Positions 21,476 to 33,965 of a stretch of DNA of 64,000 bases are shown in pieces. Source of the stretch: Tachypleus tridentatus (taxonomy: Eukaryota > Arthropoda > Merostomata > Xiphosura > Limulidae); assembly GCF_004210375.1 (NCBI RefSeq), contig NC_134830.1, positions 70,224,326 through 70,288,325 of the forward strand, in the 5' to 3' direction. Position 1 is the first letter of the stretch. The number at the start of each line of letters is the position of its first letter. Below the pieces are notes generated by a model. The model was given only the letters and a program-made list of their open reading frames with translations. It made no database searches and was not told where the DNA came from. The translations under genes and the position numbers were made by a program.

Positions 21476-24400
21476 ACCAGTATTTTATGTATATGATTTA
21501 AAATTATCCAAACACTGATATACCAGAGGGCTTATGTTGTTCTATTTAGACTTTATATAAGAAATAAACGTAAATTACGAACATTTTGAGGATGAAATAT
21601 AATAATTAGCTTAGCTGACGTAAAATATACAGAATGATATGGATAAATATTTTGAAAATTAGAGAAACAACGTCCCTTGATTTCAGAGCAAATATTGAAT
21701 AAGATATTTATTTTTCTTTCATAATCAAACACATCTATCGGGATATTTCGATGATTTTAACTAAAGAAAATGTATTTCTCATATGGATAAGAGCGAAAAG
21801 TTCAAAAGAGAGACAATATGAATAATCAGAAATTATTTCTGGGTTTGAAGACGATCACTTCTCTTTTCAAACTTTCCTGAATCAGGAACAAAATATGTAA
21901 ATATATAACTTACTTTTTTAGTAATGGGAAATACATCAGAAATTTTATTTTAAAACTTTGCAACACAAAGAAAAATAACTGTAATTACTTGTAAAGCGAT
22001 TTTATTTATTATTAAGAAGTAATAATAGAGTGACGCAGTGGACTTTGAACTGTAAAAACAACAAAAACGTGTCAGGTAACAAAACCAATTTCATGACTAG
22101 TTGAGATTTGTATATTTAAGCAGGGTCAGCTGTCATCAGAGAATTTCACCCCAAAAAAATACGGTTTCAGCCGAAGAACACGTCTAAGTTTTCATTTCAC
22201 AATTCGTCCTACAAAGATATGAAGAAGACATGAATACGAAGTTTATATGGAAAGCTGAATAGCTTCAAAATGAGAGCGCATAAAGACATGTGGATATATC
22301 TAAAAACTACATCAAGTGATAAAAAATTTTTTCTGTTTGCTAGGTATAATCATAAATGTCTTCATGTGCTCCATTATCACATGAGTGATTTTCTCAATAA
22401 TGTCATCAACAATGGCTAAGATCCAACATAACAGCTTTTTGTGAAGCATCACTCTAACAGTTCTGTTTGCAAGAGAGAAGAAATAGCACAGCAGGGGTCA
22501 CATAATGGAAGTCCTCTAGTCCGTCGTTTGTCTTGTTAGATCGCTTGTTATGAAGACCTCTGTATTCATTAAGCGATAAGATACCCAAGCACAAACTAAA
22601 GGATATTCAACTCCAACAAACCAACCAGAACAGTAATTGAATTAAAACGTGTCAGTGATGTCCAAAGAACGCTTGGATTAGTAGGAGTTTTGTTATACTA
22701 CCATTTTATGTCTTTCACTCGCCTTGTTAAAATATATGTATAAAATATTCAGTAAAAAACGAAGTACAATTACAAATACAATTACAAGGCAACTGTGTTT
22801 TTCTTCTACTTATATTTATACATATCATTTAAATATCGTTTTATTATAGTTTGAGCAAAAATAATGTAATTGAACATTTTATCTTTATTAATGTTTATGG
22901 ATGTTATTGTCTATAAAATTCATTTTTGTATTTGTACTTTCTACTCGGTCAGAAATAAAACTAAAAATAACTGCATCAATCCTACTTTTTAACAGTACGA
23001 AGTAACTAAACTAAAAAAAGGAAACTTCAATATTTTTACCAGTATTAAACTTTATTAAGAAAAAAGCCTTTTTTTATTCTCATATAATAAAATATAAATA
23101 GTTCAGTCTAAACTGAAAAATTTAGCATGCACCTAAACTTAAATAATGTTTTGTGTTCCAAACAATTATGAGTTTTTCAGTTCTCTGTTGATTAAGAGAA
23201 TCACCTTACAATATAGTCTTTTATTTTACAAATGTTTTTTTTGGTGTTTAATTCAGTTTTTTTATTCGTTTATAAATGTTACAAAATAATATAATGTAGG
23301 AACAGTCTCTAGTATATTCAATAATTTCACGCGTTAACAACGGGAAAAACAGTAAAATTGTACCTGATGTAGAAATTTTAAAAAAGAAAGTTTTAGAGAG
23401 GAATAACTGAGATTAGTAGGTGAGGAACAATTACATAAACAAGAGAAAATTAGTTAGGGATCAGTTAAATGGTAGTTCTCAGGAGTTCAAGCTCACTACG
23501 TTGAGTCCGACTGGACATCCACAATCTGAAGTCAGTACTGTCCTAAAATATACTAATAGTTTCGTAACGTAATACATTAGTTTTCTTTGTTCTTCAAACT
23601 TCGATATATTACATAAAGTACTTAGTTTTAAACAAAAATATTTGTTTATGAAAACAAAAGCTGTAAGTTAACACAACATTGTGGACAGTTAAAATTTTGC
23701 ATAGTCTCTCATGGTGATATAACACGTTAAAACGTATAAAATTAATGGTAAATTCTAGAATGTTTAAAAGTATTTAAGAATTAAGAGGTAAGAACGTTAT
23801 CACTCGGTCGCACCCGTTTACTGAGAGTTTCCAAAATGTTTTTGTCAGCCAATGAAAAACAAAATCCTATGTGATAAAAGTGATTTGCTACTTTAAGTAA
23901 ATCAAATACATAAAAGTTTACTCACTAAGGATTCGGATGCTTTGTAAAAAACATCTGTAGATGCCATAGCTCTGACATCTATATCTTAACACCATTTATG
24001 GAAGAACACGATGACTAGGGAATTTTATCTCGTGATAGAGCTTCACGTTGTCGATGTTCTGCCCCCCCCCGCAAGATATCTTACATAAGTCGAGCAACCT
24101 ATTCTTTAAAGTACTTGAACCTAATACAGATCTCTTGTCACCTACTTTCTTTCTTTACTTTAAAGTATTGATGGATCTCATGGTGGCGGTATTTTTTGTC
24201 GTAGACAACTTTTTATCGCAGAAAAGAGAGAGATATAGCGAAAGGTAACAGAAAGCTTTATGTTTTACGTCATTGAGATGCACCTGTGCCTTATCCTTGG
24301 CTGGAAAAAAATGTCTGCTTCTATTTAACTAGAGTTTTCCTCCAAAGCTTTTGGGAGTTATTTTTATGTATGATAAGAACTCATTCGTTTGTATTTTTCC

Positions 24401-24589
24401 ACGTTTTTATTGCATGGATTGCTTTTGAATTTCAAACATTTTCCTTTGGGTAAGTTTATTTTTTATATTTTATAGAATAGTGTCGTTTTTTTCTCGTGGC
24501 TCCCTCTGTTATTACAGTTAACCTTTATGTATATATATATATATATCGTACAGTATTATTTTCAACCAAAGTATCTAACTTTCCTGATA
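21476..24589. other. Longest featureless interval on the left half
   Basis: About 3.1 kb of AT-rich sequence with no recognisable gene or repeat. A C10 run lies at 24061-24070, and (TA)n sequence lies near 24530-24546. Confidence 0.45.
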
Positions 24590-24720
24590 GTATTGTGTTC
24601 TTATTTCTATCATAAACAAACTAACATTTCAGCTACCAATTCGATTACGTAGCCTTCGTCAGTGATTGTTGTGATACACGAAAGAATAACATAAAGCAGA
24701 AATCGTATTCCAAACAAGAA
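24590..24720 (-). repeat. Possible Penelope-like or other retroelement 3' end
   Basis: The minus strand reads ATCACTGACGAAGGCTACGT, AATCGAATTGGTAGCTGAAA, then TGTTAGTTTGTTTATGATAG. The GACGAAGGCTACG...GCTGAAATG layout is typical of retroelement tails. No ORF is attached. Confidence 0.3.
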
Positions 24721-25608
24721 AAATTATTGAAACTAATACAAAACAAGATCATAAGTCATTAAAATTCACAGTAGTGACTAGTTAAGTTTGATGAAATCTG
24801 CCAAAAATATAGCTTGAGAGCTTTAATCTAAAATGCAGTTTTATTAGTTTCCATTCTCTTCCATATACTTCTCAATATCTTGCAGCAATTTTTAGTGTGT
24901 GTTTTTTCAAATAACAACGTACAAAATTACAAAAACAACACACAACGTACTGAAAAGATGAAATATTAATATATCAATGCTATTAAATAAACAACGCATG
25001 ATATATGACTTTAAATGAAAGAAACATCCAGTTTATCCTCGATGAAGAAAGATTCGCCATTTAAAAACACTAGGATTATAGCGTTTTGTATTTTTGTCTT
25101 AATAAAGTATATTCGTCATATGACATTAGTATGAGGCATATTATATTTGTAAACACTAAATTTTTTATCCAGCCTCCTAGGTATTTTCAAAAATTAGAAG
25201 AATGTATAATAATAGCATTTCAACCGCACTATACTTGGCATATTCATTGCCGACGAAATGTTTCGCTTAATCTAGAATTATTCAGGCCTATTGAAATACA
25301 GCAAATATAGTAGTAGTTGAAACACTATTTATATAAGTCATTTCTTAAAGTAATAATGTGATGGAAAATATAGTGTGATTGGAATACCAATGTTATACAT
25401 TCTTCAAAGTCTTGAATACTCCTAAAGGACCAGATATAGAATGTAATGTTTAGAGCTATAGGAGACATAATTATAATATCTTATGACCAATTTAATTATA
25501 GTTATTCTTGTAAAAGCTTGTAAAATGCTTGTAAAATCGTTCACATCATAAATATTGTTTAAAACGATTTTTTTGAACATATGTGTTTTCTTAATACCTT
25601 AATATGTT
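24721..25608. other. AT-rich interval, nothing recognised
   Basis: No gene or repeat family is seen. Confidence 0.5.
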
Positions 25609-25619
25609 AACTATCTCAG

Positions 25620-25897
25620 AGTGGTCCGGCATGGCCAGGTGGGTTAAGGCGTTCGACTAGTAATCTGAGGGTCGCGGGTTCAAATCCCAGTCGCACCAAA
25701 CATGCTCGCCCTTTCAGCGGTGGGAGCGTTATAATGTGACGGTCAATCCCGATATTCGTTGGTAAAAGAGTAGCCCATGAGTTTGCGGTGGTGGGTAGTG
25801 ATGACTAGCTGTCTTCCCTATAGTCTTGCACTGCTAAATTAGGGACGGCTAGCGCAGATAGCCCTTGAGTAGCTTTGCGCGAAATAGAAAACAAACA
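25620..25897 (+). mobile_element. SINE family A copy, full length with target-site duplication
   Basis: This is a full-length reference copy: GGTCCGGCATGGCCAGGTGG, A box GGTTAAGGCGTTCGACTAG, B box GGGTTCAAATCCC, body to GACGGCTAGCGCAGATAGCC and a GAAAACAAACA tail. It is flanked by a perfect 11-bp repeat AACTATCTCAG (25609-25619 and 25898-25908). Confidence 0.96.
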
Positions 25898-25999
25898 AAC
25901 TATCTCAGTGGGTGAGCAGTATACAGAAAGTATATTAATATATGCATGTTTTCCTATTTTCTTTCTTTAAAAAGTAAGATAAATGAAACAGACAACCTT

Positions 26000-26098
26000 T
26001 TTTGTTGTTTATTGTTCAGCACATAGCTGTACAACTGATTAAATGTACTGTGTCTACCACAGAGATCGAGTGCTATGAATTTGACCACTCAGCACTAG
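26000..26098 (-). mobile_element. Strongly degraded SINE family B fragment
   Basis: GCACATAGCTGTACAACTGA, CTGTGTCTACCACAGAGATC and GACCACTCAGCACTAGCGG follow the complement of B with many differences. Confidence 0.35.
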
Positions 26099-26814
26099 CG
26101 GAGCATACACAAAGATAACAACCAAAGAGTTATTTTGTAACTTTGACTACTTCGACCAATGTGATCACAAAATAACAAATCCCAACATAAATTAAAAAAA
26201 TTTGATATAACATAAGATAATTAAAAAAAGTTGATGGTATAATATAATTAATAAAATTGTACATTAAGAAGAACAAATGAAAGTTAAAAACTGTACCAAG
26301 AGAAGAATATATAAACACAATAATTATCATTTTAGAAAGTAATAACTGCGTTATCTACAGTTATCTAAAAATATACAAATAGCAACAGTTGGTTATTAGG
26401 CCCAACTACGTCCTGATTTCAAATTTATGATAGTAAATATTAATAAGTACTGCATCGTTTGCTCCGTATATATATATATCACTGGGCAAGTGATAAAAGA
26501 CATCTTTTCTATGAAACAGTTTTTGCATACATCCATAATAGTATTAAATATAACAGTTATAGAAAATGTATTTAGTAAAGTTTAATATATTATGGCGAAA
26601 CAAGTCTTTCAACATTTACAATACCAAAATAATAACATCCATTAAATTTGAATTTATCAATCAAAAGATGTAGTTTCTTATAAAAAAGCAATAACACACG
26701 AATATAAAGTTTTTTTGAGATAACAGTTTTTCAAATAGGATTAACAGAACAGAACTTTGGAAAGAAAATACATGAACATCGGGCTATGGGTAGACTATAA
26801 GAATGAGGATTGAG
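26099..26814. other. AT-rich interval, nothing recognised
   Basis: No gene is supported. A (TA)n tract lies at 26468-26478. Confidence 0.5.
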
Positions 26815-26935
26815 TTACACTGTTCGGTCAGACAAGAGTAGCCTAAACATTGACGGTCAGTGCTGTTGATTAGTTGCATTTTTTCTAGTCTTTTAGTTCA
26901 AAGTTAGATATGGCTATATGCAAATTGTCCAAAAC
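26815..26935 (+). mobile_element. Degraded SINE family A fragment
   Basis: GACAAGAGTAGCCTAAACAT, TGACGGTCAGTGCTGTTGAT, TAGTTGCATTTTTTCTAGTC follow the middle of family A (AAGAGTAGCCCAAGAGTTGG, GTGGTGATGACTAGCTGCC). Head and tail are not recognisable. Confidence 0.5.
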
Positions 26936-27254
26936 AGCCAAAACAATGATAAATGAATAAGTAAGAAAGACGCGATTTTACCTAATTTTGTTCAAATGTA
27001 TGGTTATCTTCACTTTCGAAGCCGTCAAATGTCTACAATTTGGTCGTTTTTGTGTTTACTTTGACAAGTAAAAACATTTGATTTATAAATGTAAATTAAT
27101 TAACTTTCCTTTCTATTAATCATCTGTACAAGTGTTGCCTTTGTGTTCTCGAAGAGAAAGGGTTACTTTGAGAAAACATTAAATAGACAGAAACTATGGA
27201 TAACAACAGGTGAGCTAAGATATGCAAATGATTAATCACAAGTACAATGTAAAT

Positions 27255-27362
27255 TAAGTCACTAGTAAGAAAGATGCCTTATAACCCTGAAAATCGAGTT
27301 TCGATATCCCGTGATGGGCACAGTACAAACAGCATATTGCGTAGCTTCATGCTACAAACACA
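27255..27362 (+). mobile_element. Degraded SINE family B copy
   Basis: CTTATAACCCTGAAAATCGA, GTTTCGATATCCCGTGATGG, GCACAGTACAAACAGCATAT, TGCGTAGCTTCATGCTACAA and an ACAAACAC tail. Confidence 0.65.
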
Positions 27363-27959
27363 AATACAATATGTTCGCTAGTTTTATGGTGTGTTTAGTA
27401 AGCTTTAAAGTGTATGCTACTTCAGACTGTTTATTCAAACAAACATTCGAAGCTGGTTATTTAAATGTATCTATACGTTTGTAAGTCAAATTGTTTTTGT
27501 GCTTGTGAAAGGGCGGGAATGTGTATGAAAAACCTCAAGTTTCAATGTATCAGTACATAGTCTTGTATATAAAACATGATCACAAGCAGAATGATTAAAT
27601 GTCTAACGTGAAAGTAACACTTTATAATAATAACTTAATGAAAAATCAGTCATATTTGACCAAAGTCTTGGTTATTTAAGACACGCAGTTTGTATGAGAT
27701 ACATGTGTCTCTTTTTTGTCTTGTTAGATATATAAAGTTATTCAGAGAAAAACTAACGGAAGTAGTCAGTAAGTAGTAGGAATAACAAAATTAATAAATA
27801 TAAATAAACATCTGCAAATAATATGAAGAAGTCAACAACAGAGTTGGTGAGGTCTTGAATTTCGCTTCCACTAAAAGTCTAAAATGCTTATTTTTTGAAA
27901 AGTAATTGAATTGACTTATGACATAACTTATAATAAAAAACAAAATATTCCTTCGGTTA
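27363..27959. other. AT-rich interval, nothing certain
   Basis: No gene is supported. The last part, before 27960, could belong to the retroelement tail that follows, but no reverse transcriptase motif is visible. Confidence 0.4.
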
Positions 27960-28095
27960 AAATATATTCTCAAGATGAAGATAGCCTAAGAAGGTCGAAA
28001 CGCTGTTCTGTACTATATTTTAATTAGAGTTTTATTACCTATACCAACCGTATTGATAATACATTTTTACTTCAAGTGGGCTTCTCGTCATCACG
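27960..28095 (+). repeat. Possible Penelope-like or other retroelement 3' end
   Basis: CAAGATGAAGATAGCCTAAG, then AAGGTCGAAACGCTGTTCTG and TTTTAATTAGAGTTTTATTA. The GAAGA...AAGGTCGAAACG string is a pattern I associate with retroelement 3' ends. The upstream coding part is absent. Confidence 0.35.
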
Positions 28096-28990
28096 AATTC
28101 TTTTGGTTAAGCCATTCATAATGTTTTGAGCTCTAAAGGACCAACTAGAAACCTCGCTGACGGTTAAATGAAAAGTAAAAGTTACTTTACTTGTAATATA
28201 GCTTTTTCGTATTATTTTACTGTGAAACAGGGTTTCCCACTATCCCATTTTACAGTTAAACTTAATACTTGAGTTTCATAGCCTCTAGGATTTTCTACGT
28301 TATGATACGAAGTAACTCACCTTAAGAACAAAATCCTTTTTCCATAACCATCGAAGAACTGCACATGCGGGCAGTTATTTGTGAGATGGTATAAATATAT
28401 GAACTTATAAATCTTTAACTCTAAATAGAGTCGGAAAAGGTAAACAGCCACAGGTTTTATTTCATAATAAAAGAACATCAACTTAGGTGTATGAAGAAAA
28501 ACTTTGATCAGACTTTATTCACCACATAAGAACTCCATCATATGACATTATTATAAAGCAAGATGAAGTGATAAGGGTATGGCTTTTGTTATTGTTGTGC
28601 CAGACGTGATGGTTATCGACAGTACCACGTGATATTAATAAACGTCTTTGTCAGAATTACAATTTGTGTACACTTAGTGCAAATAATAGGTTTACGTAAA
28701 AACACTATTAATGACAAGACTGTTGATGATCAATGTTGCCCAGTAAAGAAATAACAGAGATGGTCAGTGATTGTTTGAAAGTGTATATGTGGTAACACCA
28801 GCAAAATTATAGAAAGCATTTAATATGTACAAAGAATATGACTAAGCTAATAATAGATCTGATCAGGTCTCACTCCAGATCAACTTTGTTCAGTAAATTG
28901 TTATAGGTTTAAATAACAGCTGTAATTGTCTCTAATGTTTATAGTATTTGTATGGTGTTAATTTAGTACTGACCCGATGTATTTTTTTAA
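28096..28990. other. AT-rich interval, nothing recognised
   Basis: No gene or repeat family is seen. Confidence 0.5.
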
Positions 28991-28992
28991 GT

Positions 28993-29445
28993 CTACATTA
29001 AGTTATTGTTACAAATATATTATTCACTCAACATTGGCCTGACATGGTCAGGTGGTTAAGGTGCTCGACTCGTAATTTGAGGGTTGCGGGCTCGAATCTC
29101 CGTCACACCAAACATGCTCGCCCTTACAGCCGTGGGGGCGTTATAATGTGACAATCAATCTGCTATTCATTGGTAAAAGAGTAGCCCAAGAGTTGGCGGT
29201 GAATGGTGATGACTAGCTACCTTAAACTGCTAAATTAGGGACTGCTAGTGCAGATAGCGCGAAATTCAAAAACAAACAAAAAAAAACTAAAAATTAAATT
29301 GTTGTTACAACTAAATTATTCACTGTACATATAGTTATTTTTATAAATAAATCATTTATTGTACATAAAGTCATTATTATAAATTAATTATTCATTATAC
29401 ATAAAGTCATTTTTAAAAGTAAATTATTCACTATACACCATACAA
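28993..29445 (+). repeat. AT minisatellite of about 40 bp, interrupted by a SINE
   Basis: The unit reads roughly TATTATAAATAAATTATTCA then CTGTACATAAAGTCAT. One unit (TTACAAATATATTATTCACT) precedes the SINE at 29036-29284, and about four diverged units follow at 29300-29440. Confidence 0.65.
29036..29284 (+). mobile_element. SINE family A copy inside a minisatellite
   Basis: Plus-strand copy: GGCCTGACATGGTCAGGTGG, GCGGGCTCGAATCTCCGTCA, a deletion in the CCTTCCCTCTAGTCTTACAC part, then CAGATAGCGCGAAATTC and an A-rich tail. Confidence 0.92.
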
Positions 29446-29739
29446 AAAAAGACAGCCTTACTATTCCATTTTCACTCTAAACTTTATTTATTACTTTATG
29501 CCTAAACACTTTACTGTGTTGATAATGTGTTACCATATAGAAATAATTTTTGAAAAAAAAATCATTTAATTATGTAGAAATTATTTGTGTAAATATACAT
29601 GGCTTTAATAACCAACCACAATTTATTAAAAACATTCGTTATATAATACGTTTGTGAGCTTCATATTACAAAATAATAAATCGGCTTCGAATGTGTACAC
29701 TACATATTGAAACATTTAATAATTTGTTTTTCATATTGT

Positions 29740-29798
29740 TTAGAATTTCTGGCAACTCTACACGGGGGTTACCGGCATTAGACGTCCCTAATATGGAG
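29740..29798 (-). mobile_element. SINE family A 3' fragment
   Basis: TTTAGAATTTCTGGCAACTC, TACACGGGGGTTACCGGCAT, TAGACGTCCCTAATATGG match the complement of the A tail (GAATTTCGCGCAAAGCTAC, CTAGCCGTCCCTAATTTAG). It explains the central part of the 71-codon ORF at 29691-29906, which is therefore not evidence of a gene. Confidence 0.7.
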
Positions 29799-29799
29799 T

Positions 29800-30536
29800 C
29801 ATCTCACTATTTCTACAAAGACCTAGGCTCTGTATTAGCTAGGAACAAAGACGGTCCACGAAAAGGAACAACAAATTATAAAACCCGCATTTTATTAACA
29901 CCTTAGTTTTTGACATTCGGTACACTATCTTTTGAGGTAGAAAATAATCAGCTACCTAAGGAAGATTTTAAAGGACGTACAGGCAAAAGTTCAGTTGAAC
30001 ACCTAATCTCTTGAAAAAACATATCTAACGTATGCATTAGTCCAGCCACATGAATATCTTTCAGGCTAAACCTTAAGATATACAGAAATTTGTAAAACGT
30101 AACTATACACATCGACATACGTATTTGTTATTGTTTTACTTTTTTAAAAACATTTTCCACTGCGAAACCGGAAAATAAATAGAGTTAAATTACATACCAC
30201 GATTTTATTGAGAAAAAAATGGTTTCAAAACCTAGACAGCTGTTAATGAAGTTTTGTTATTTTTAAGTTTCGAACGATTTAATTTAGTTTTTATGTAGAT
30301 AAAACCTATTCACTCACGAAATGGATAACTGTAAAAGAGAAACGACTAATGTACTGGTAGAGAAATAATTTATCCTACAGTTAAACAGAAGAAGAGAATA
30401 ACTCAAAGAAATAATGTAAACAAAAGATGAATAATTTGTTATGATACATTAGAACTACAGTGGATTGAACGAAAATAAGTTAGAATTTATTTGTTTGTTT
30501 GTTATTGATTCAAAAACTTTATGGTTGAAAATAAAT
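29800..30536. other. AT-rich interval, nothing recognised
   Basis: No gene or repeat family is seen. Confidence 0.5.
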
Positions 30537-30547
30537 AAAAATGTATA

Positions 30548-30818
30548 CGTTCGTTTTAGAATTTTGCACAAAGCTACTCGAGGGCTATCTGTGCTAGCCG
30601 TCCCTAATTTAGCAGTGTAAGACTAGAGGGAAGGCAGCTAGTCATCACCACCCACCGCCAACTCTTGGGCTACTCTTTTACCAACGAATAGGGGGATTGA
30701 CCGTCACATTATACACCCCCACGGCTGGGAGGGCGAGCATGTTTAGCGCGACGCGGGCGCGAACCCGCGACCCTCGGATTACGAGTCACACGCCTTACGC
30801 GCTTGGCCATGCCAGGCC
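30548..30818 (-). mobile_element. SINE family A copy
   Basis: Minus-strand copy close to full length, ending TTGGCCATGCCAGGCC. Flanks AAAAATGTATA (30537-30547) and AAAAATCTATA (30819-30829) fit an 11-bp target-site duplication with one change. Confidence 0.93.
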
Positions 30819-30825
30819 AAAAATC

Positions 30826-30945
30826 TATAACAATAAGCAAAACATTGCAGAATGGGCTGTTTGTGTTGTGACTATGTAAAGATTGAACTTCGGATTTTTT
30901 GCATTATAAGCCCTTAATCTTACCGTTGAGCTACCAGAAGGTTTG
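30826..30945 (-). mobile_element. Degraded SINE family B/C fragment
   Basis: CATTGCAGAATGGGCTGTTT, GATTGAACTTCGGATTTTTT, GCATTATAAGCCCTTAATCT, TACCGTTGAGCTACCAGAAG resemble the complement of a tRNA-headed B/C unit. It directly follows the A copy. Confidence 0.5.
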
Positions 30946-31075
30946 TTTAAATAAAGAAATATAAAAACATGTTGATATTTTTCGAAATAAAACATTAACA
31001 AATGTAAATTTGTTAAGTCTAGCCAGAAATAAGCACAAATCAGTTAGATTTGAAATAAAAAAAGTCATAAAGGAA

Positions 31076-31178
31076 AGCGACATGTTAGCGAATTTACAAC
31101 GGTAGAAAGCGGGTTTCGACACCCTCGGTGTGCAGAGCACGGGCAGCTCATTGTACAGCTTTGTGCTTAAATACAAAC
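31076..31178 (+). mobile_element. SINE family B copy
   Basis: GCGAATTTACAACGGTAGAA, GCGGGTTTCGACACCCTCGG, GCAGAGCACGGGCAGCTCAT, TGTACAGCTTTGTGCTTAAA and an ACAAACAT tail. The A-box part is decayed. Confidence 0.7.
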
Positions 31179-33127
31179 ATAAACAAAAATCATTCGAAAA
31201 GAAAATTTCATACAATTGGATCATACAACCTGAACAGAATACTGACCAAATAAATATATTTTTGCTTAACTTCTGGCCAATCATTGAGAACACCAGTTTT
31301 TGTAAAGTTCGAGTAAGAATCTGTGTAAAGAAGGAATAAACAAGTATCTATTCAGAGTAAACAACAAGTCAGGTCAACATGTGGTAAAAACTAATGTAGA
31401 GAAAGATGGAACGAAACTGACTGTGTCGAATTTATGAACAGTGTGGTTAATTATGAAAACACGTAAAGTTGTAATAATATAAGTAGAAATGATGTATAGC
31501 TTTTTTATTCTAAATTAACAATTATAAAGAAAAATCATTTCTGTTCTACAGCACTAGAGGACAAAGCTTCAGGGAGAAAGTTATTTCTTCTTGCTTTATC
31601 CATTTATCACTCAGACTGTGTACTCAAATATACACGTATATTCCAGTACTACACTAAACGTTATGAAGATAATTCTCAAAGACATTATCGTTAATGAGAG
31701 TGTATACGGAATAGATTTTCGAAATTATCCTCTAACAAATCGAAACGTTCAAGATATAAAAAGCTCAGCAGATGGCTCATATTGTATAATAAATAATATA
31801 GAAGAAAAGAAAGTGGGAGTCATTTCTTAATGCGAAATAAATAAATCAATCAGCCACGACTGTTAAACTCGAGGATCTGAAGAAACGTGAATCATATGAT
31901 ATTTAATTAAAAGGCTATAAATTCTTAACGCTAAAGAAGGAATGAGAGATCAGGTTTTAGCCTATGTTATATGGTTTAAGCTTAGGCAAACCAGAAACAG
32001 CAAAATGCAAAATGTTTTCAACTAGTTATTTTTAAAGAATTATTTAAAATAACATAACAGCACACAGTACTCATACAAAATGAGATTCTTTGAATTATTT
32101 ATCAAATACTGATTGAATATTAAATAAAAAATAAATAATTAATTAAAGTTTATGAAAACAGAAGGGAAATGTTCTCTAATCGTACTATGTCCATTATATA
32201 GATTCTTAAGATGAATTAAATGACAGAAATGTTTAGTTGTTTCTCAGTTTCCGCAAAAAATATCACGCAATAAAACGAGAAAACTATAATATCTAAAGTA
32301 ATATTATCGTACTGAACTATTCCTCAATAAATTTTATATTATTCTATACTGCAACACCATTAAAAATCTAATGAGAGATCTAAGGGGCAGTCAGATGACC
32401 TGCAATACAAATTATTGGTCATCATACTTATGCTAAATTCATTGTATTGCACTATTATATTTCTGCGTCGTCACAGAGATTAAAGTGCTTCAACGTTATT
32501 CATCAACCATATCTAAGCATAAAAGACCGACATTTGAATGTTTCACTCATATGAGGAGCTATTGTGCGAATGAAAACTGGCCATTCATGGAAGGCTGTTA
32601 CAGGTTGATTACAGCTATCTACACGTGCTGTTAAAGATGTGGAACAACTGTTAAACAAAAAATACAACAGTCAGTAGTGCGCCACGACAATTCAATATTG
32701 AATAAATAGGGTTATAAACCCTTGAGCTCAAAGCTTTTCAAAATCTTGCTACATGTGTGTAATACTTTGAAGCTACCCATGTGCTATATGCTTCTAAATA
32801 TGTTCCACTCTTTCAGCTGTGGGGATATTATAACAATCAATCCAACTGAATTACTGTATCTTTTATTTTTAATTTAACATTTAACAACACTGAATTTTAG
32901 TATGATCCAAATATCTAAAGACGTTTCAAAGTACTTGAAACAGGTGGTGTGTTATACAGAGCTACGCTGAAATGATAAAGCATACAAAACAATAAGAGTT
33001 GTTTGATATGCTACATAAATGTTAAAAATTGTACATACTTTAAATCATAAAATTTAAAATTTTAGGTTATGCTTTGTGGAAAAATGTTTTTGTCGGGTTT
33101 CAGCTCTAAATCTACGTTTCTGTTTTT
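31179..33127. other. AT-rich interval; one weak SINE A fragment
   Basis: No gene is supported; the 79-codon ORF at 31591-31830 has no recognisable domain. At 32795-32850, TGTTCCACTCTTTCAGCTGT, GGGGATATTATAACAATCAA resembles the middle of SINE A (ATGCTCGCCCTTTCAGCCGT). Confidence 0.45.
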
Positions 33128-33138
33128 CATTTGGATTA

Positions 33139-33417
33139 GCCCGGCATGACCAGGTGGGTTAAGGCGTGCGACTCGTAATCTGAGGGTCGAGGGTTCGCAT
33201 CCCCGTCACACCAAACATGCTCGCTCTTTCAGCCGTGGGGGCGTTATAATGTTACGGTCAATCCCACTATTTGTTGGTAAAAGAGTAGCCCAAGAGTTGG
33301 TGGTAGGTGGGGATGACTAGCTGCCTTCCCTCTAGTCTTACACTGCTAAATTACGGACGGCTAGCGCAGGTAGCCCTCGAGTAGCTTTGCGCGAAATTCC
33401 AAAAACAAAGAAACAAA
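33139..33417 (+). mobile_element. SINE family A copy, first of a tandem pair
   Basis: Full-length plus-strand copy close to consensus. It is flanked by a perfect 11-bp repeat CATTTGGATTA (33128-33138 and 33418-33428). Confidence 0.96.
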
Positions 33418-33443
33418 CATTTGGATTAATATAAATTGTTATA

Positions 33444-33715
33444 GGCCCGGCATGCCCAGGTGGGTTAAGGCGTTCGACTCGTAATCCGCGGGTTCGAATC
33501 CCCGTCGCACCAAACATGTGCGCTTTTTCAGCCATTGGGGCGTTAAAATGTGACGGTCAGTACCACTATTCGTTGGTAAAAGAGTAACCCAAGAATTGGT
33601 GGTGGGTAGCGATGACTAGCTGCCTTCCCTCTAGTTTTACACTGATATTTATGGACGGCTAGCGCAGATACCCCTCGAGTAGCTGTGCGCGAAATTAAAA
33701 AAAAAACAAACAAAC
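33444..33715 (+). mobile_element. SINE family A copy, second of a tandem pair
   Basis: Full-length plus-strand copy with a short deletion in the head before CGCGGGTTCGAATCCCCGTC. It has its own perfect 13-bp target-site duplication ATAAATTGTTATA (33431-33443 and 33716-33728). It therefore arose by separate insertion a few bases after the first copy, not by tandem duplication. Confidence 0.96.
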
Positions 33716-33965
33716 ATAAATTGTTATAATTTTATTTATTCGTTTTAAGAAAAATATAAAGCAACATAAATTTCGTCTTTTATATATCTTTTTTATAATA
33801 TCGAAAAGTTATTTCGATATGTATAATGTGTTGACAAGTATCTGTAATTAACAACTACCTGAAATAAAATCTGATATGCCCGAAAAGAATAAGTAACCGA
33901 AGACTTAAGAACTAGTCATTCTTACATTAGAAACACTAATTAGAACAAGCACACCCTATCTTACA

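Noticed and set aside
29691-29906. 71-codon plus-strand ORF
   Set aside because: Its middle is a translated 3' fragment of SINE A in minus orientation. The rest shows no domain.
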